Shown here one piece after another: positions 1-9,526 of a stretch of 64,000 nt of DNA. The position numbers and the translations under genes are program-made. The stretch covers positions 1 to 64,000 of the forward strand of contig WLIV01000015.1 in NCBI GenBank assembly GCA_009702045.1. Direction: 5' to 3'. Within the stretch, counting starts at the first letter, position 1. Each line of letters opens with the position of its first letter. Origin of the DNA: Actinomycetota bacterium. Lineage in GTDB: Bacteria > Actinomycetota > Acidimicrobiia > Acidimicrobiales > Ilumatobacteraceae. The notes below the pieces were generated by a model. That model searched no databases. It was not told the origin of the DNA and saw nothing but the letters and a program-made list of their open reading frames with translations.

Positions 1-117
1 CGACGGCGCGCACACGAGCCTGCGCCTTGCCCGCCCCCTGCGCGTTCATCGGCCGCCTGCCGTGCTCACCATGCGCGGAGCATAGTCGCGCCCACACCCC
101 CGCGTTTGAAGCCGAAA

Positions 118-132
118 CCGCACCCGGTGCGG
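118..132 (-). terminator. Possible weak terminator after mshC
   Basis: A 6-bp inverted repeat (CCGCAC/GTGCGG) with a 3-base loop lies about 30 bases past the mshC stop and is followed on the minus strand by a short T run (TTTC). The stem is short and the T run weak. The rest of bases 1-162 shows nothing convincing; a minus-strand ATG at 49..47 could begin a gene running off the left edge, but only 16 codons are visible. Confidence 0.3.
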
Positions 133-162
133 CGCAGCCTTCACACGCGTTGGCAGAGTGAG

Positions 163-1284
163 TCAGAGCAGGACGCCGAGGAGAGCCGCAGCGTCGTGCA
201 CGCTGTGGCCCCTGGCAGCCGCTGCGTCGATGATCGCCAGCGCACCGGGTGTGTCGAGGTCGTCGTCGAGCGCGGCGCGCACATCGTCCACCACATCGTC
301 CTTCACCCGCGGCGCAGCGGCCCATGCCTGCAGACGAGCGGCGTTACGCGGCATCAACGTGTCGTCCCACTCCCACTCCTTGCGGTAGTGGTGCTCGATG
401 ATTGCCAGACGGATCGAGCGCGGATCCCAGACCTTGCGCAGCGCGTCGACGAAGACCAGATTGCCAAGGCTCTTCGACATCTTGCTGCCGTTCATGTACA
501 CCATCGCCACGTGCATCCAGTGCTTCACGAACTGCTGGCCGGTCGCCGCCTCGCTCTGGGCCCGCTCGCACTCGTGGTGCGGGAAGATGAGGTCGCTGCC
601 GCCGCCGTGCAGGTCGATGCTGGGTCCGAGTTCACGTAACGCAAGTGCGCTGCATTCGATGTGCCAGCCCGGACGCCCCGGGCCCCACATGGTGTCCCAA
701 CTGGGCTCGTCGGACAGCGACGGGTGCCACAGCACGAAGTCGAGCGGGTGCCGCTTGTTCGGATCGTCGACGTTGCCGCCACGCTGGCGGGCGAAGTCGA
801 TCATCTGCTCGGCGGAATAGTTGCTGACCGTGCCGAACGACGGGAACTTGGAGACATCGAAGTAGACGCTGCCCCCGGCCTCGTACGCAAAGCCACGTTC
901 CAGGACCAGACCGATGAAGCCGCGGATGTCGGGGATTGCGCTGGACGCGCGAGGCGTGCTGTGCACCGGCAGCGCATGCAGTGCTTCCATGTCGCGCTCG
1001 AAGCGGGCCTCTTCTCCGGCAGCGAGATCGAGGTAATGCACGCCCAGTTCGCGGGCCTTGGCGAACAACGGGTCGTCGACATCGGTGACGTTGCGCACAC
1101 ACTTGACCGTGTGGCCCTTGTCGATCAACCGTCGCTGCAGCACGTCGTAGGCGATGAAGGTTGCCGCGTGACCCAGGTGGGTCGCGTCGTACGGCGTGAT
1201 CCCGCACGTGTACATCAGCACCTGCGGTCCCGGCTCGAACAGCACCACAGCTTGCCGGGCGGTGTCGTACAGGCGCATCGTCAC
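163..1284 (-). CDS. mshC: Mycothiol ligase MshC (cysteine:glucosaminyl-inositol ligase)
   Basis: This enzyme joins cysteine to glucosaminyl-inositol using ATP, the third committed step of mycothiol synthesis in the cytoplasm. It is a cysteinyl-tRNA-synthetase paralogue. The zinc-site cysteine in TCGITPYD (C27), the HIGH-like HLGH (36-39), C211 and H236 as further likely zinc ligands, and KMSKS at 268-272 are all visible. The TCGITPYDATH signature favours MshC over CysS, as does the absence of the anticodon-binding C-terminus. At 373 residues it is shorter than typical MshC (a little over 400), with the loss at the C-terminus. The GTG start at 1284 overlaps the stop of the upstream F420 reductase (GTGA), so the two are probably co-translated; ATG at 1278 is an alternative start. 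Confidence 0.9.
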   Translation of the reverse strand: MTMRLYDTARQAVVLFEPGPQVLMYTCGITPYDATHLGHAATFIAYDVLQRRLIDKGHTVKCVRNVTDVDDPLFAKARELGVHYLDLAAGEEARFERDMEALHALPVHSTPRASSAIPDIRGFIGLVLERGFAYEAGGSVYFDVSKFPSFGTVSNYSAEQMIDFARQRGGNVDDPNKRHPLDFVLWHPSLSDEPSWDTMWGPGRPGWHIECSALALRELGPSIDLHGGGSDLIFPHHECERAQSEAATGQQFVKHWMHVAMVYMNGSKMSKSLGNLVFVDALRKVWDPRSIRLAIIEHHYRKEWEWDDTLMPRNAARLQAWAAAPRVKDDVVDDVRAALDDDLDTPGALAIIDAAAARGHSVHDAAALLGVLL

Positions 1285-2006
1285 GTGGGCGACGCTACCG
1301 CCTCGGCGGCCAGGGCGGCTGCCTTTGCCGCAGCCTTGGCCTCGCGCGGGTCACCTTTGATGCCGGTGAGCTTTGTAGCGACGCGGGTCTTGTAGCGCAC
1401 GTTCAGCTGCAACATCACGGCAGTGAACGCCTCGATGGCCGTTGCATTCGACAGTTCACCGGCATCCAGCGGGCGACAACCAGGGATCAGGGCAATGATG
1501 TCGCTCATCGCCTTCACCGCGGCCGGGTCGTCGCCGCAGATCAGCACATCGCTGTCGATCGGTTCGCCGATGTGCCCAAGTTCGGTTGCCGGCAGGTGGT
1601 GGAATGCCGCAACGACGCGACAGCCTGGCACTGCTGCCTGCACATGGGCAGCCACGCTGCCGCGCGGTGGCACCAGCGGCTGAAATTCCTTACCGACCCG
1701 CACGAGCGCGTTGGCCATGCTGACGACGATCTTGCCGGCCAGGGCGGCTTCATTTTCTTGTGCAGTGGTGGCCGCAGAATCCCACGGGGTGGCGATCACC
1801 ACGATGTCGCAGGCGGCCGCCGCCGCGTTGTCGCCGTACGAGAGCATTGGGGCCAGATCGGGCCACTTCTCCACCTGGCTGTCGCGGGCCTCCATCGCGC
1901 GGTATTTCGACCGCGAGCCGATGACTGCCTCGAACCCGATCGACGCGAGCCGCGCTGCCAGCGCGCTCCCCGCAGGTCCGGTCCCACCCAAGATTCCAAT
2001 ACGCAT
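1281..2006 (-). CDS. npdG: NADPH:F420 oxidoreductase-like protein
   Basis: It probably transfers hydride between NADP(H) and coenzyme F420 in the cytoplasm. The N-terminus MRIGILGGTGPAGSALA is the Rossmann NADP-binding loop of this family, followed by the substrate region with AAFHHLPA. The length of 241 residues fits. An in-frame start six codons further upstream exists (2024), but the ATG at 2006 puts the Rossmann fold at the N-terminus as usual. A -10-like AAAGCT lies 6 bases upstream of it. The end overlaps mshC by four bases, coupling F420 and mycothiol redox genes. An Ala/Lys-rich C-terminal tail follows the domain. Confidence 0.85.
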   Translation of the reverse strand: MRIGILGGTGPAGSALAARLASIGFEAVIGSRSKYRAMEARDSQVEKWPDLAPMLSYGDNAAAAACDIVVIATPWDSAATTAQENEAALAGKIVVSMANALVRVGKEFQPLVPPRGSVAAHVQAAVPGCRVVAAFHHLPATELGHIGEPIDSDVLICGDDPAAVKAMSDIIALIPGCRPLDAGELSNATAIEAFTAVMLQLNVRYKTRVATKLTGIKGDPREAKAAAKAAALAAEAVASPT

Positions 2007-2065
2007 TCGGGGAGCTTTACACAATGGTCAGGCGTGGGAGAAGGCCGTAGTCCGCTCCGTCCGAT

Positions 2066-2071
2066 TACGAT
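2066..2071 (+). promoter_or_regulatory. -10 element TACGAT of fabI (leaderless)
   Basis: TACGAT ends 7 bases before the ATG at 2079, so transcription would begin at or next to the start codon. There is no Shine-Dalgarno sequence and no clear -35 box. The same arrangement recurs before many genes in this window. Confidence 0.5.
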
Positions 2072-2078
2072 GCCGCAC

Positions 2079-2846
2079 ATGGGTCTGCTCGACGGCAAGA
2101 ACATCGTGATCACCGGCGTCCTCACGGATGCCTCGCTTGCCTACGGCGTTGCCGTGCTGGCGCAGCAGGAGGGCGCCAACATCGTGCTCACCGGCGCGGG
2201 CAGAGCCCTCAGCCTCACGGAGCGCACGGCACGCAAGCTGCCCCAGCCCGTCGATGTGTTCGAACTCGACGTCACCAACACCGAACACCTGGTCAACGTG
2301 CGCGAGGCGCTTGCGGCCAAATGGGGTCGGGTGGACGGCGTATTGCACAGCATCGGATTCGCCCCCGAGGCATGCCTCGGTGAGGACTTCCTGGCCCCGC
2401 AGTGGGCCGACGTCAGCGTTGCAATGCACGTCAGTGCCTACTCGCTGAAAGCGCTGGCCGAGGCGTTCGTTCCGCTGATGACCAGCGGAGGTTCGTTCGT
2501 CGGCCTCGACTTCGACAACACCGTTGCCTGGCCCGCCTACAACTGGATGGGCGTCGCCAAATCGGCACTCGAGAGCGTCAGCCGTTACCTCGCCCGCGAC
2601 CTCGGACCACGTGGCATCCGCAGCAACCTGATCGCCGCCGGACCTGTGAAGACCATCGCCGCCAAGAGCATCCCCGGATTCAAGAAGTTCGAGGATGTCT
2701 GGGACGACCGCTCGCCGCTCGGCTGGGACGTCACCGATTCATCTGCCGTTGCCAAGGCATGCGTGGCGCTGCTGAGCGACTGGTTCCCGGCCACCACGGG
2801 CGAGATCATTCACGTCGACGGCGGATACCACGCCGTCGGTGCCTGA
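2079..2846 (+). CDS. fabI: Enoyl-ACP reductase, InhA/FabI type
   Basis: An NADH-dependent trans-2-enoyl-ACP reductase of type II fatty-acid synthesis. It begins MGLLDGKNIVITG, close to mycobacterial InhA, and keeps the FabI active site: Y154 and K161 in PAYNWMGVAKSALES, the HSIGF loop, and the C-terminal HVDGGYH. Its 255 residues fit the family. An ATG three codons upstream (2070) is possible, but 2079 matches InhA and the -10 position. The DFDNTVAWPAYNW region resembles the InhA motif more than Gram-negative FabI, hinting at long-chain acyl substrates; this is inference. It is transcribed alone, divergent from npdG/mshC. Confidence 0.93.
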   Translation: MGLLDGKNIVITGVLTDASLAYGVAVLAQQEGANIVLTGAGRALSLTERTARKLPQPVDVFELDVTNTEHLVNVREALAAKWGRVDGVLHSIGFAPEACLGEDFLAPQWADVSVAMHVSAYSLKALAEAFVPLMTSGGSFVGLDFDNTVAWPAYNWMGVAKSALESVSRYLARDLGPRGIRSNLIAAGPVKTIAAKSIPGFKKFEDVWDDRSPLGWDVTDSSAVAKACVALLSDWFPATTGEIIHVDGGYHAVGA

Positions 2847-2851
2847 CTCGG

Positions 2852-3424
2852 TCAGCGCACCACCTGAATCAGCACGGACGCACTCAACACGTCCACACGC
2901 ACGTCGAACACATCACCCACGCCGTGGAAGCTGCCCAGCAGCGCCGTGGTCACAGAGGTACCCATCGCGAGCATCTGGCTCGTCGCACCCACCGACACCA
3001 CTGAGTCGAAGTGCGCCGCGTTCGTGACCTGCAGCCGCTGGGTCACATGCACACGGACACATGGCGGGGCGACCACTGCGTCGTAGCGCAACGTGTCGTC
3101 GTCGAACGCGATCTCGACGACGCTCGCCGCGGACGGGGCATCACGGCAACCGGTCACGGGCGGCGGCGGCTGCTCAACATCTTTCGCCGCTGATGTCGCT
3201 GTGGTCGCCACCGTGGTACCTGCGGCTCCGCGCACCGTCGTCGAGTCGGCCGACGCGACCGGCGGGTCTGTCTGGCCTGACGATGGAACAACCTGCGGGC
3301 CACGTTCGCCGATGGAACCCGCAGTCGCCGCCGATGGCTCGCTCGTTGCCGCCGGACTCCGGTCGGTACAGCCAGTGGACCACATCGACACGAGGATGAC
3401 GAGGGCAACGGGCCGAAGACGCAC
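2852..3424 (-). CDS. Hypothetical lipoprotein
   Basis: A 190-residue secreted protein of unknown function. It has a short signal peptide and a lipobox ending WSTGC (Cys19), then a Ser/Thr/Pro/Ala-rich linker up to about residue 85. A C-terminal part with two cysteines may form a disulfide and reads like a small beta-rich domain. No family was recognised. It converges tail to tail with fabI (5-base gap) and diverges from the YyaL-like gene. The GTG start is supported by a TAGCCT -10 element 6 bases upstream. Confidence 0.7.
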   Translation of the reverse strand: MRLRPVALVILVSMWSTGCTDRSPAATSEPSAATAGSIGERGPQVVPSSGQTDPPVASADSTTVRGAAGTTVATTATSAAKDVEQPPPPVTGCRDAPSAASVVEIAFDDDTLRYDAVVAPPCVRVHVTQRLQVTNAAHFDSVVSVGATSQMLAMGTSVTTALLGSFHGVGDVFDVRVDVLSASVLIQVVR

Positions 3425-3430
3425 GGCACG

Positions 3431-3436
3431 AGGCTA
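3431..3436 (-). promoter_or_regulatory. -10 element TAGCCT of lipoprotein gene (leaderless)
   Basis: TAGCCT on the minus strand ends 6 bases before the GTG at 3424. There is no Shine-Dalgarno sequence, which is consistent with a leaderless transcript. Confidence 0.45.
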
Positions 3437-3468
3437 TGTCGTGTGTGGCGCCGGGTAGGTTCGCCCGT

Positions 3469-5451
<1,983 letters not shown>

Positions 5452-5514
5452 GTGGCGCGACACTGGGGGTGCGGCCCCGTCGGGCCGAGACACGACAACA
5501 TCCAGGAGGACGTC

Positions 5515-6003
5515 ATGAAACGCCTTCTCAGTGCCGCACTCATGGCCAGCGCCCTGATCGGCGTGGTCGCCTGCAGCGATGGCCCGTCAATCGGCTCGAA
5601 AGTCGGCCGAACCGAGCAGACCACCGCCGACGACGGCCCGGGCGGCAACGCCGGTTCGGTACCGCTGATTCCCGGCCTCAAGCCCGAGTGCCAGGCCATC
5701 TACCGGGCGATGGCGGGGGCCGCCGAGGCGATGTCGGGCGCCAGCGACGCAGAACAGGCCACAGCCATGTTCTCCGCGTTGGTGGACGCGGTACCCGCCG
5801 AGTTGAAGGACGACGCGAAGACGTTCTCCGACGCCTACAGCGCCTATCTCAACATCTTGCTGAAGTACCAGGGCGACCCGACCAAGGCGATGGCCGACCC
5901 GAAGGTGGTGGCAGCACTCACCAAGCTCAGCTCCGCTGAGGTGCAGAAGGCCTCTGACAATCTGTCGAACTACATGAACGTCAGCTGCCAGACCGGCAGC
6001 TGA
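5515..6003 (+). CDS. Hypothetical lipoprotein
   Basis: A 162-residue exported lipoprotein. It starts MKRLLSAALMASALIG with lipobox GVVAC, then a charged/Gly linker and a helical region of about 110 residues rich in Ala, Lys and Asp. A strong Shine-Dalgarno AGGAGGA at 5504-5510 fixes the ATG at 5515. Two cysteines in the mature part (ECQAI near the start of the helical domain and SCQTGS at the C-terminus) could bridge. No family was recognised. It follows the YyaL-like gene by 63 bases. Confidence 0.75.
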   Translation: MKRLLSAALMASALIGVVACSDGPSIGSKVGRTEQTTADDGPGGNAGSVPLIPGLKPECQAIYRAMAGAAEAMSGASDAEQATAMFSALVDAVPAELKDDAKTFSDAYSAYLNILLKYQGDPTKAMADPKVVAALTKLSSAEVQKASDNLSNYMNVSCQTGS

Positions 6004-6015
6004 CGGTTCAGCAGC

Positions 6016-7218
6016 TCAGAGGCCGGAACGCTCGAGCACGTGGATACCACATGCCGAGCCGAGGCCGATGACGTGGGCCAGGCCCACCTTCGCGCCCTCG
6101 ATCTGGCGGGGGCCGGCCTCGCCACGCAGGTGGTGGCAGATCTCCCAGATGTTGGCAATGCCCGTGGCGGCGATCGGGTGGCCCTTGCTCTCCAGGCCGC
6201 CCGACACGTTCACCGGGGTCTTGCCGGTACGCCAGGTGGCGCCCGACTCGAAGAAGTCGACAGCGCCGCCCTCTTCGCACAGCATCAGGTTGTCGTAGTG
6301 CACCAGCTCGGCCGTGGCGAAGCAGTCGTGCAGTTCCACGAGGTCGAGATCCTCCGGGCCGATGCCGGCACGCTCGTAAGCGATCTTGGCCGCGTTACGA
6401 GTGAGAGTGTTCACGTTCGGGAGCACCTGACAGGCCTCTTCGTACGGGTCGGTGGTGAGCACCGAGGCCGACACCTTGATCGCACGACGCTGCTGCTCGA
6501 GGCTGAGGGTCTTCAGCTTCGCATCGCTCACGACCACCGCAGCGGCAGCGCCGTCGCAGTTGGCCGAGCACATCGGGCGGGTGTTCGGGTAGGCGATCAT
6601 GATGTCGTTCTTGATCTCGTCGAGCGACATCGCCTTGGTGTACGCAGCCAGCGGGTTCAGCGTGCTGTGGAAGTGGTTCTTCTCGCTGATCTTGGCGAAC
6701 ACGTCGAAGTTTGTCGCGCCGTAGGTGTGGAGGTACTCCATGCCGATCTGAGCGAACGTGCCGGGCATACCCGAGGTGCCGATACGACCCTCGGTCTCCA
6801 TCACTTCGCCGAAACGACCCTGCGGCGTCCAGCTGTTGCCGGTCTTCGTGCTGCGACCAGCGCCACCGAGCAGGCCAGCGCCAGCCAACTTCTCGACGCC
6901 GACGGCCAGGCCGAAGTCGGCTTCACCGGACTTGACGGTCATGATCGCGGTCTTCAGCGCGGTGGCGCCGGTGGCGCAGGCGTTGGAGACGTTGTAGGCC
7001 GGGATGCCGGTCTGACCGATCTGCTTCTGGATCTGCTGGGCGATACCGGGAGGGCCCATCAGGCAGCCGGCGGCAATCACGCCCATGTCCTTCATCGATA
7101 CGCCGCCGTCCTTGAGGGCAGCGAGCACGGCCTCAGCCGCGAGGTCGACGGTGTCGCGGTCGGGATACTTCCCGAACTTGGTCATGTAGATGCCGAGGAT
7201 CCAAACGTCATCGCTCAT
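6016..7218 (-). CDS. Thiolase-family protein, SCP-X/lipid-transfer type
   Basis: Probably a thiolase or thiolase-like C-C lyase acting on an acyl-CoA in the cytoplasm. The 400 residues carry a nucleophilic cysteine in NACATG (C81), ELHDC (H297), the catalytic histidine in ESKGHPIAATG (H347) and GSAC (C390). These are the marks of the SCP-X branch, which pairs with DUF35 proteins in sterol and fatty-acid side-chain degradation. The gene lies 55 bases downstream of exactly such a DUF35 gene. Because C81 is kept, true thiolysis is as likely as the retro-aldol chemistry of Ltp2-like homologues. An AAAGG about 10 bases upstream of the ATG may be the ribosome site. Confidence 0.88.
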   Translation of the reverse strand: MSDDVWILGIYMTKFGKYPDRDTVDLAAEAVLAALKDGGVSMKDMGVIAAGCLMGPPGIAQQIQKQIGQTGIPAYNVSNACATGATALKTAIMTVKSGEADFGLAVGVEKLAGAGLLGGAGRSTKTGNSWTPQGRFGEVMETEGRIGTSGMPGTFAQIGMEYLHTYGATNFDVFAKISEKNHFHSTLNPLAAYTKAMSLDEIKNDIMIAYPNTRPMCSANCDGAAAAVVVSDAKLKTLSLEQQRRAIKVSASVLTTDPYEEACQVLPNVNTLTRNAAKIAYERAGIGPEDLDLVELHDCFATAELVHYDNLMLCEEGGAVDFFESGATWRTGKTPVNVSGGLESKGHPIAATGIANIWEICHHLRGEAGPRQIEGAKVGLAHVIGLGSACGIHVLERSGL

Positions 7219-7273
7219 TGGATGCTGCCTTTCGAAGTGGGTGCGGTGCTGATGGGTGCGAACAGTGGATGAT

Positions 7274-7666
7274 TCAGGCGGGCCGGAAGCCGAAGCCGAT
7301 GGCCTCGACGCCGTTCTCGTCGGCGCCGAGCGGATACGTGGCGAGCGTGACCTTCTGGCCCATCGTCACGGACTCGGGGCTGGGCTCGACATCGATGATG
7401 TTGCCGCGCACGCTGGTGCCCTGGCAGTTGACGATGGCGGACACGAACGGCACCGGCACGCCAGGGGCGGCGAAGGTAACGATCGTGAACGACATGATCT
7501 CGCCGTCGGTGGCGACGTCGACCTTGCGGAACTCGGTGCCGCTGCAGCCGGCGCACGCATTGCGACGGTCGAAGAAGCGAGCGCCACATGCGGTGCACTC
7601 GTTGGCCACGAGGTGCGGGTGATCGCCGAGCACGAGATAGTCGACGAAAGGAATCTGGTTGGACAT
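7274..7666 (-). CDS. DUF35 OB-fold/zinc-ribbon acyl-CoA-binding partner
   Basis: A 130-residue protein with an N-terminal rubredoxin-like zinc ribbon (CTACG and CAGC pairs) and a C-terminal OB fold, the layout of DUF35 (ChsH2 C-terminal-like) proteins. Such proteins form obligate complexes with SCP-X/Ltp2-type thiolases and help bind acyl-CoA; here the partner is very likely the next gene. The ATG at 7666 is fixed by CAGGAG at about -9. The promoter region upstream holds inverted repeats that may be an operator. Confidence 0.87.
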   Translation of the reverse strand: MSNQIPFVDYLVLGDHPHLVANECTACGARFFDRRNACAGCSGTEFRKVDVATDGEIMSFTIVTFAAPGVPVPFVSAIVNCQGTSVRGNIIDVEPSPESVTMGQKVTLATYPLGADENGVEAIGFGFRPA

Positions 7667-7698
7667 TGCGAACTCTCCTGAACAGGGGTGCTGGCGGC

Positions 7699-7740
7699 AC
7701 TGTAGCCATCTGACATCTCCGTCAAAGAGTCGGCAGATGG
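7699..7740 (-). promoter_or_regulatory. Promoter and possible operator of the DUF35-thiolase pair
   Basis: On the minus strand a -10 candidate TACAGT (7704..7699) follows a -35-like TTGACG (7725..7720) at a short 15-base spacing. Two inverted repeats cover them: CCATCTG/CAGATGG (7706-7712 and 7734-7740) and TGAC-N6-GTCA (7711-7724). Repeats over a promoter of a CoA-catabolic pair suggest a TetR-type repressor site. This is inference; no regulator gene is adjacent. Confidence 0.4.
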
Positions 7741-7750
7741 ACATCGCCCC

Positions 7751-7795
7751 AAGTCGGCGGTGAGGTGGGGTCAGGCCAGGCCTGAACGCCGACTT
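7751..7795 (-). terminator. Compound inverted repeat, likely terminator
   Basis: Outer arms AAGTCGGCG (7751-7759) and CGCCGACTT (7787-7795) enclose a 15-base palindrome, two TCAGGCC/GGCCTGA arms around one base (7771-7785). It lies just beyond the stop of the small gene ending at 7808, so it probably terminates that minus-strand unit. There is no T tract, as is often the case in actinobacteria. Confidence 0.45.
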
Positions 7796-7807
7796 TGCGG
7801 GGTGGGG

Positions 7808-8137
7808 CTACTCGTAGAGGCGGCCGGCGCGCAGGATGTCGGCGATGAACAACCAGTCGGGCGCGGGGACATCGTCGCCTGCGTCGGCGTACGACTGTTG
7901 GAAGGCGACCAAGATCGCCTCCATCGCCCCGAGGAAACTGTCCACCGTCGGGTTCTCCCACTCCTCGGGGTGGCGCCGGTAGTGGCGCTGCAGGTGTTGC
8001 AGCACTGAGATCAATCCACCGACATCGCTGACTTCCGTGTCGAACGACAGCGAGTTCGTGTCGTCCGCTTCGGCTCCGTCGGCTCGCAGCCGACGAGAGA
8101 ACGCCGACTTCGCTGCGCGTCCCTCACCATTGAACAT
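7808..8137 (-). CDS. Small conserved protein, DUF7660-like
   Basis: A 109-residue acidic protein. The C-terminal half (HPEEWENPTVDSFLGAMEA, then PDWLFIADILRAGRLYE) resembles the DUF7660 pattern of WEN, a helix and a closing PxWxxxAxxLxxAxxYE; this is recalled, not searched. Function unknown. The ATG at 8137 has GAGGAG at 8153..8148 and overlaps the end of the nitroreductase gene by 14 bases, so it is probably translated with it. Confidence 0.65.
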   Translation of the reverse strand: MFNGEGRAAKSAFSRRLRADGAEADDTNSLSFDTEVSDVGGLISVLQHLQRHYRRHPEEWENPTVDSFLGAMEAILVAFQQSYADAGDDVPAPDWLFIADILRAGRLYE

Positions 8138-8723
8138 GATGGATGATCTCCTCGATTGGGCGCCGTGGCCGCTTCGTGGGTGAACCGGTGGGTGCGTCAT
8201 CGGGGGCACGTTCCCCCAGCGCGACGGCACCCACTTGTACCACGTGCGGCGGCACACCCAACGCGTCGAGCAGTATGCGGGCGTTGCGGAAGATCCCGAA
8301 GTACAGCGCGCCGAGGCCACGCTCCTCCACCAGCAGCAACAGGTTCTGCACCGCCATCGCTGCATCGGTGAGCCAGAACGGCACATCCCAGTTCGCCGCA
8401 CTGTCGAGGCCGTGCCCCGACTTGTCACCCTCCGCGTAGCGTTCGGTGTAGGCGGTGGGGTCGGCAAGTGGCAGCACGATGATCGGCGCTTGCAGGACTC
8501 CCGGCTGCTTCGCGGCGAACCACTCCCCTGCCCCGGTGACCTCCCAGAAGCGAGCCAACGACTCACCGGTGAGCACCAGGAAGTGCAGCCCTTGGCTGAA
8601 CCCGGCGGACGGAGCGCGACGGGCGAGATCGAGTAGCTGTTCGACGACCAAGGGGTCGATCGAGGTGGGCGCGAACTGGCGGGTCATGCGCCGCCGCCGC
8701 AACAGGCCGGCGAGCGGTGACAC
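8124..8723 (-). CDS. Nitroreductase-family flavoprotein
   Basis: A probable FMN-dependent NAD(P)H oxidoreductase of 199 residues. The N-terminal FMN-binding RRRRMTRQF, then RRAPSAGFSQGLHF, and LTDAAMAVQNLLLLVEERGL in the middle are the standard nitroreductase blocks; GVPPHVVQVGAVALGE near the end closes the fold. The substrate is not predictable. The GTG at 8723 was chosen because a longer reading would overlap the upstream gene; it starts 9 bases after that gene's stop, suggesting an operon. Confidence 0.83.
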   Translation of the reverse strand: MSPLAGLLRRRRMTRQFAPTSIDPLVVEQLLDLARRAPSAGFSQGLHFLVLTGESLARFWEVTGAGEWFAAKQPGVLQAPIIVLPLADPTAYTERYAEGDKSGHGLDSAANWDVPFWLTDAAMAVQNLLLLVEERGLGALYFGIFRNARILLDALGVPPHVVQVGAVALGERAPDDAPTGSPTKRPRRPIEEIIHHVQW

Positions 8724-8731
8724 CGGATCGG

Positions 8732-9388
8732 TCAGCGGGCGCCGATCTTGACGAGATCTTCGGCCATCACCCAACCGTGCACGATGAGTGCACCGGCGTT
8801 CTTGGCGGGCAGGTTGGCGAACATCGCCGCGACTTCCGGCTTGATCTTGTCGGCCTTCAACGACTCATGGTCGAGGAAGCCGGTCTGGCCGTTGTTCTTG
8901 ACGATGAAGCCCTGCTCGTCGTAGTTACTGTCGACCCCGAAGCGCCGAGCCAGGCGGCGACCCCATGCACGCTCTTCGCCGACAGCGCGATGTCCCGGAC
9001 GGGGAATCATCTCGTCGACGTTCTTGAATGACTCAAGTGCATCGGGTACGACGAACCGTGAGCCCACCACGACATCTTCGTCGGGGAATGCCATCAGCGC
9101 ACGGTGGAAGGCCTCGTTCATGAGACCCTTCAGCACCTGGTCGCGCTTGGACGTGCGCTTGACACTGAGGACGCCCACCAGCACACACGGGGTGCCACCG
9201 ATGCGCTCGAGCGTGGCGAACGCGAACCCGTGGAGTCGGTCCTCGACGCGAGCAGTAGTGCTGAGCACCCAGCTCTCCTTGGCCTTCGACAACGCGCCGA
9301 TGTCGAACGCACCCCCCATCGACGCCATCTCGTCGAGATCAGCGTCGTTGAGCGCCGCGCAGTCCCTGGTTTCCACCTGGATTGCCAT
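8732..9388 (-). CDS. Conserved hypothetical protein, possibly GNAT-like
   Basis: A 218-residue cytoplasmic protein of unknown function. Strands such as LHGFAFATLERIGGTPCVLVGVLSV followed by KRDQVLKGLMNEAFHRAL recall the beta4/helix part of a GNAT acyltransferase fold, but no acetyl-CoA loop is certain. The middle holds a basic segment (ERAWGRRLARRFG). The ATG has CTCCT/AGGAG at 9403..9399, ten bases upstream. It heads a minus-strand unit with the nitroreductase and DUF7660-like genes. Confidence 0.55.
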   Translation of the reverse strand: MAIQVETRDCAALNDADLDEMASMGGAFDIGALSKAKESWVLSTTARVEDRLHGFAFATLERIGGTPCVLVGVLSVKRTSKRDQVLKGLMNEAFHRALMAFPDEDVVVGSRFVVPDALESFKNVDEMIPRPGHRAVGEERAWGRRLARRFGVDSNYDEQGFIVKNNGQTGFLDHESLKADKIKPEVAAMFANLPAKNAGALIVHGWVMAEDLVKIGAR

Positions 9389-9453
9389 TGCCCTGATGCT
9401 CCTGTGGGATTCCGAACCCCCCGGACAGACCCGGGGCGTGACCTGAGTTACCT

Positions 9454-9459
9454 ATTCTG
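9454..9459 (-). promoter_or_regulatory. Possible -10 element CAGAAT
   Basis: CAGAAT on the minus strand is the same hexamer as the -10 of the mraZ promoter. It would give a leader of about 60 bases carrying the AGGAG of the gene starting at 9388. There is no clear -35. Confidence 0.3.
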
Positions 9460-9469
9460 CCACCGAATC

Positions 9470-9489
9470 CCGACATTTCCTGTTGTCGG
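9470..9489 (-). terminator. Hairpin after dnaE
   Basis: CCGACA/TGTCGG arms with an 8-base loop lie about 40 bases beyond the dnaE stop on the minus strand. The stem is short and a T tract is lacking, so it may be a weak terminator or an attenuating hairpin. Confidence 0.35.
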
Positions 9490-9526
9490 ACGTAGGGAAT
9501 AGCTGCAAATGGCGGGAGGGCGTCCG

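Noticed and set aside
1-49. A possible gene start (ATG at 49..47, minus strand) running off the left edge
   Set aside because: Only 16 codons are visible, with a weak AGGCGG site; too little to support a gene.
6040-7272. A 410-codon open frame opposite the thiolase gene
   Set aside because: It is the reverse shadow of a conserved gene with intact catalytic motifs.
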